Assembly (NCBI GenBank): GCA_021845325.1
Contig: JAKBRR010000122.1
Location: 1 to 6,108 of the forward strand
DNA: 6,108 nucleotides
Reading direction: 5' to 3'
Source: Thermoplasmata archaeon
GTDB taxonomy: Archaea > Thermoplasmatota > Thermoplasmata > Thermoplasmatales > Thermoplasmataceae
The position numbers and the translations under genes are program-made. Below the pieces are notes generated by a model. It was not told the origin of the DNA. It saw only the letters and a program-made list of their open reading frames with translations, and did not search any database. This document shows, in pieces, positions 5,868 to 6,108 of the stretch (positions are counted from its first letter, which is position 1; each line of letters begins with the position of its first letter).

Positions 5868-6074
5868 TTATAGCAGCTGCATATCCTCCAGCAGCTCCTT
5901 TGCATTCTCATCCGCTATCTTGGATATCACGTAATTGAACTTCTTCTCCATCATTTCCACAAGTTCCTCCTTTGTCTGAGCTTCCTCAGCACAGTTCTTG
6001 AATATGGCATAATCCACGTCGAACTGATCCTTCCTTCCCGAGTTGTATTCCTTGCTGAACGGATTTCTCTTCAT
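5868..6074 (-). CDS. hypothetical 68-aa acidic helical protein
   Basis: This small cytosolic protein has a polar basic N-terminus (MKRNPFSKEYNSGRKDQ) followed by an acidic, helix-prone remainder (CAEEAQTKEELVEMMEKKF, then DENAKELLEDMQLL). No known domain, membrane span or metal motif is visible, and there is only one cysteine. The ATG at 6074 is the only start, because an in-frame stop lies at 6090-6092. No Shine-Dalgarno sequence precedes it, which suggests a leaderless transcript; a weak CTTAAG-like element about 25-30 nt upstream could be its TATA box. Codon use is richer in G/C-ending codons (CTG, GAG, CTC) than in the AT-rich plus-strand genes, more like a resident chromosomal gene. It is 93 nt upstream of the dndC-like gene on the same strand, with a promoter-like sequence between, so cotranscription is uncertain. 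Function unknown. Confidence 0.7.
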   Translation of the reverse strand: MKRNPFSKEYNSGRKDQFDVDYAIFKNCAEEAQTKEELVEMMEKKFNYVISKIADENAKELLEDMQLL

Positions 6075-6108
6075 AAAATGTAAATTAAATCAATGTTTCT
6101 TAAGTGTT

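Noticed and set aside
5871..5900. Repeated CAGCAGCT-type triplets as a DNA repeat
   Set aside because: They are explained by Leu/Glu codons at the C-terminus of the 68-aa protein.

Overview
The window looks archaeal, most plausibly from the Thermoplasmata, though the lineage is an inference. Arginine codons are mostly AGA/AGG and isoleucine is often ATA. Ribosome binding sites are of the archaeal GGTGA/GGAGG type, several genes start with GTG, and a TATA-like box precedes the minus-strand gene. No rRNA, tRNA, IS element, CRISPR array or long repeat was seen.

Positions 2-4749 hold one tightly packed plus-strand operon. In order: a gene cut by the left edge whose C-terminal half resembles a PUA/EVE-type fold; a possible 30-aa protein; a small protein with one C-terminal membrane helix; a candidate nuclease with a PD-(D/E)XK-like core and a C-terminal RAMA domain; a possible 42-aa basic protein; an AT-rich unknown protein with a weak HEPN-like signature; and a 631-aa GHKL (Hsp90/MutL/MORC-type) ATPase. 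Gene spacings are 15, 20, 31, 22, 0 and -8 nt, so the genes are probably cotranscribed and in places translationally coupled.

Positions 4752-5774 hold a convergent minus-strand gene for a DndC/SspD-type PP-loop enzyme of DNA phosphorothioation. Its stop codon lies 2 bp from the end of the ATPase gene, and an 8-bp inverted repeat spans both gene ends. Upstream of it (5775-5867) is a short leader with a TATA-like box and a perfect Shine-Dalgarno sequence. A 68-aa hypothetical gene follows on the same strand (5868-6074).

Taken together this looks like a DNA-modification/defence island. The DndC homologue suggests sulphur modification of DNA. The RAMA nuclease and possible EVE-like protein are candidate readers of modified DNA, and the GHKL ATPase is a candidate motor or clamp for restriction. 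No dndA, dndB, dndD, dndE or known dptFGH, sspE or pbe gene is visible, so this is either part of a larger island or an uncharacterised combination. The functional link is inferred from gene order only.
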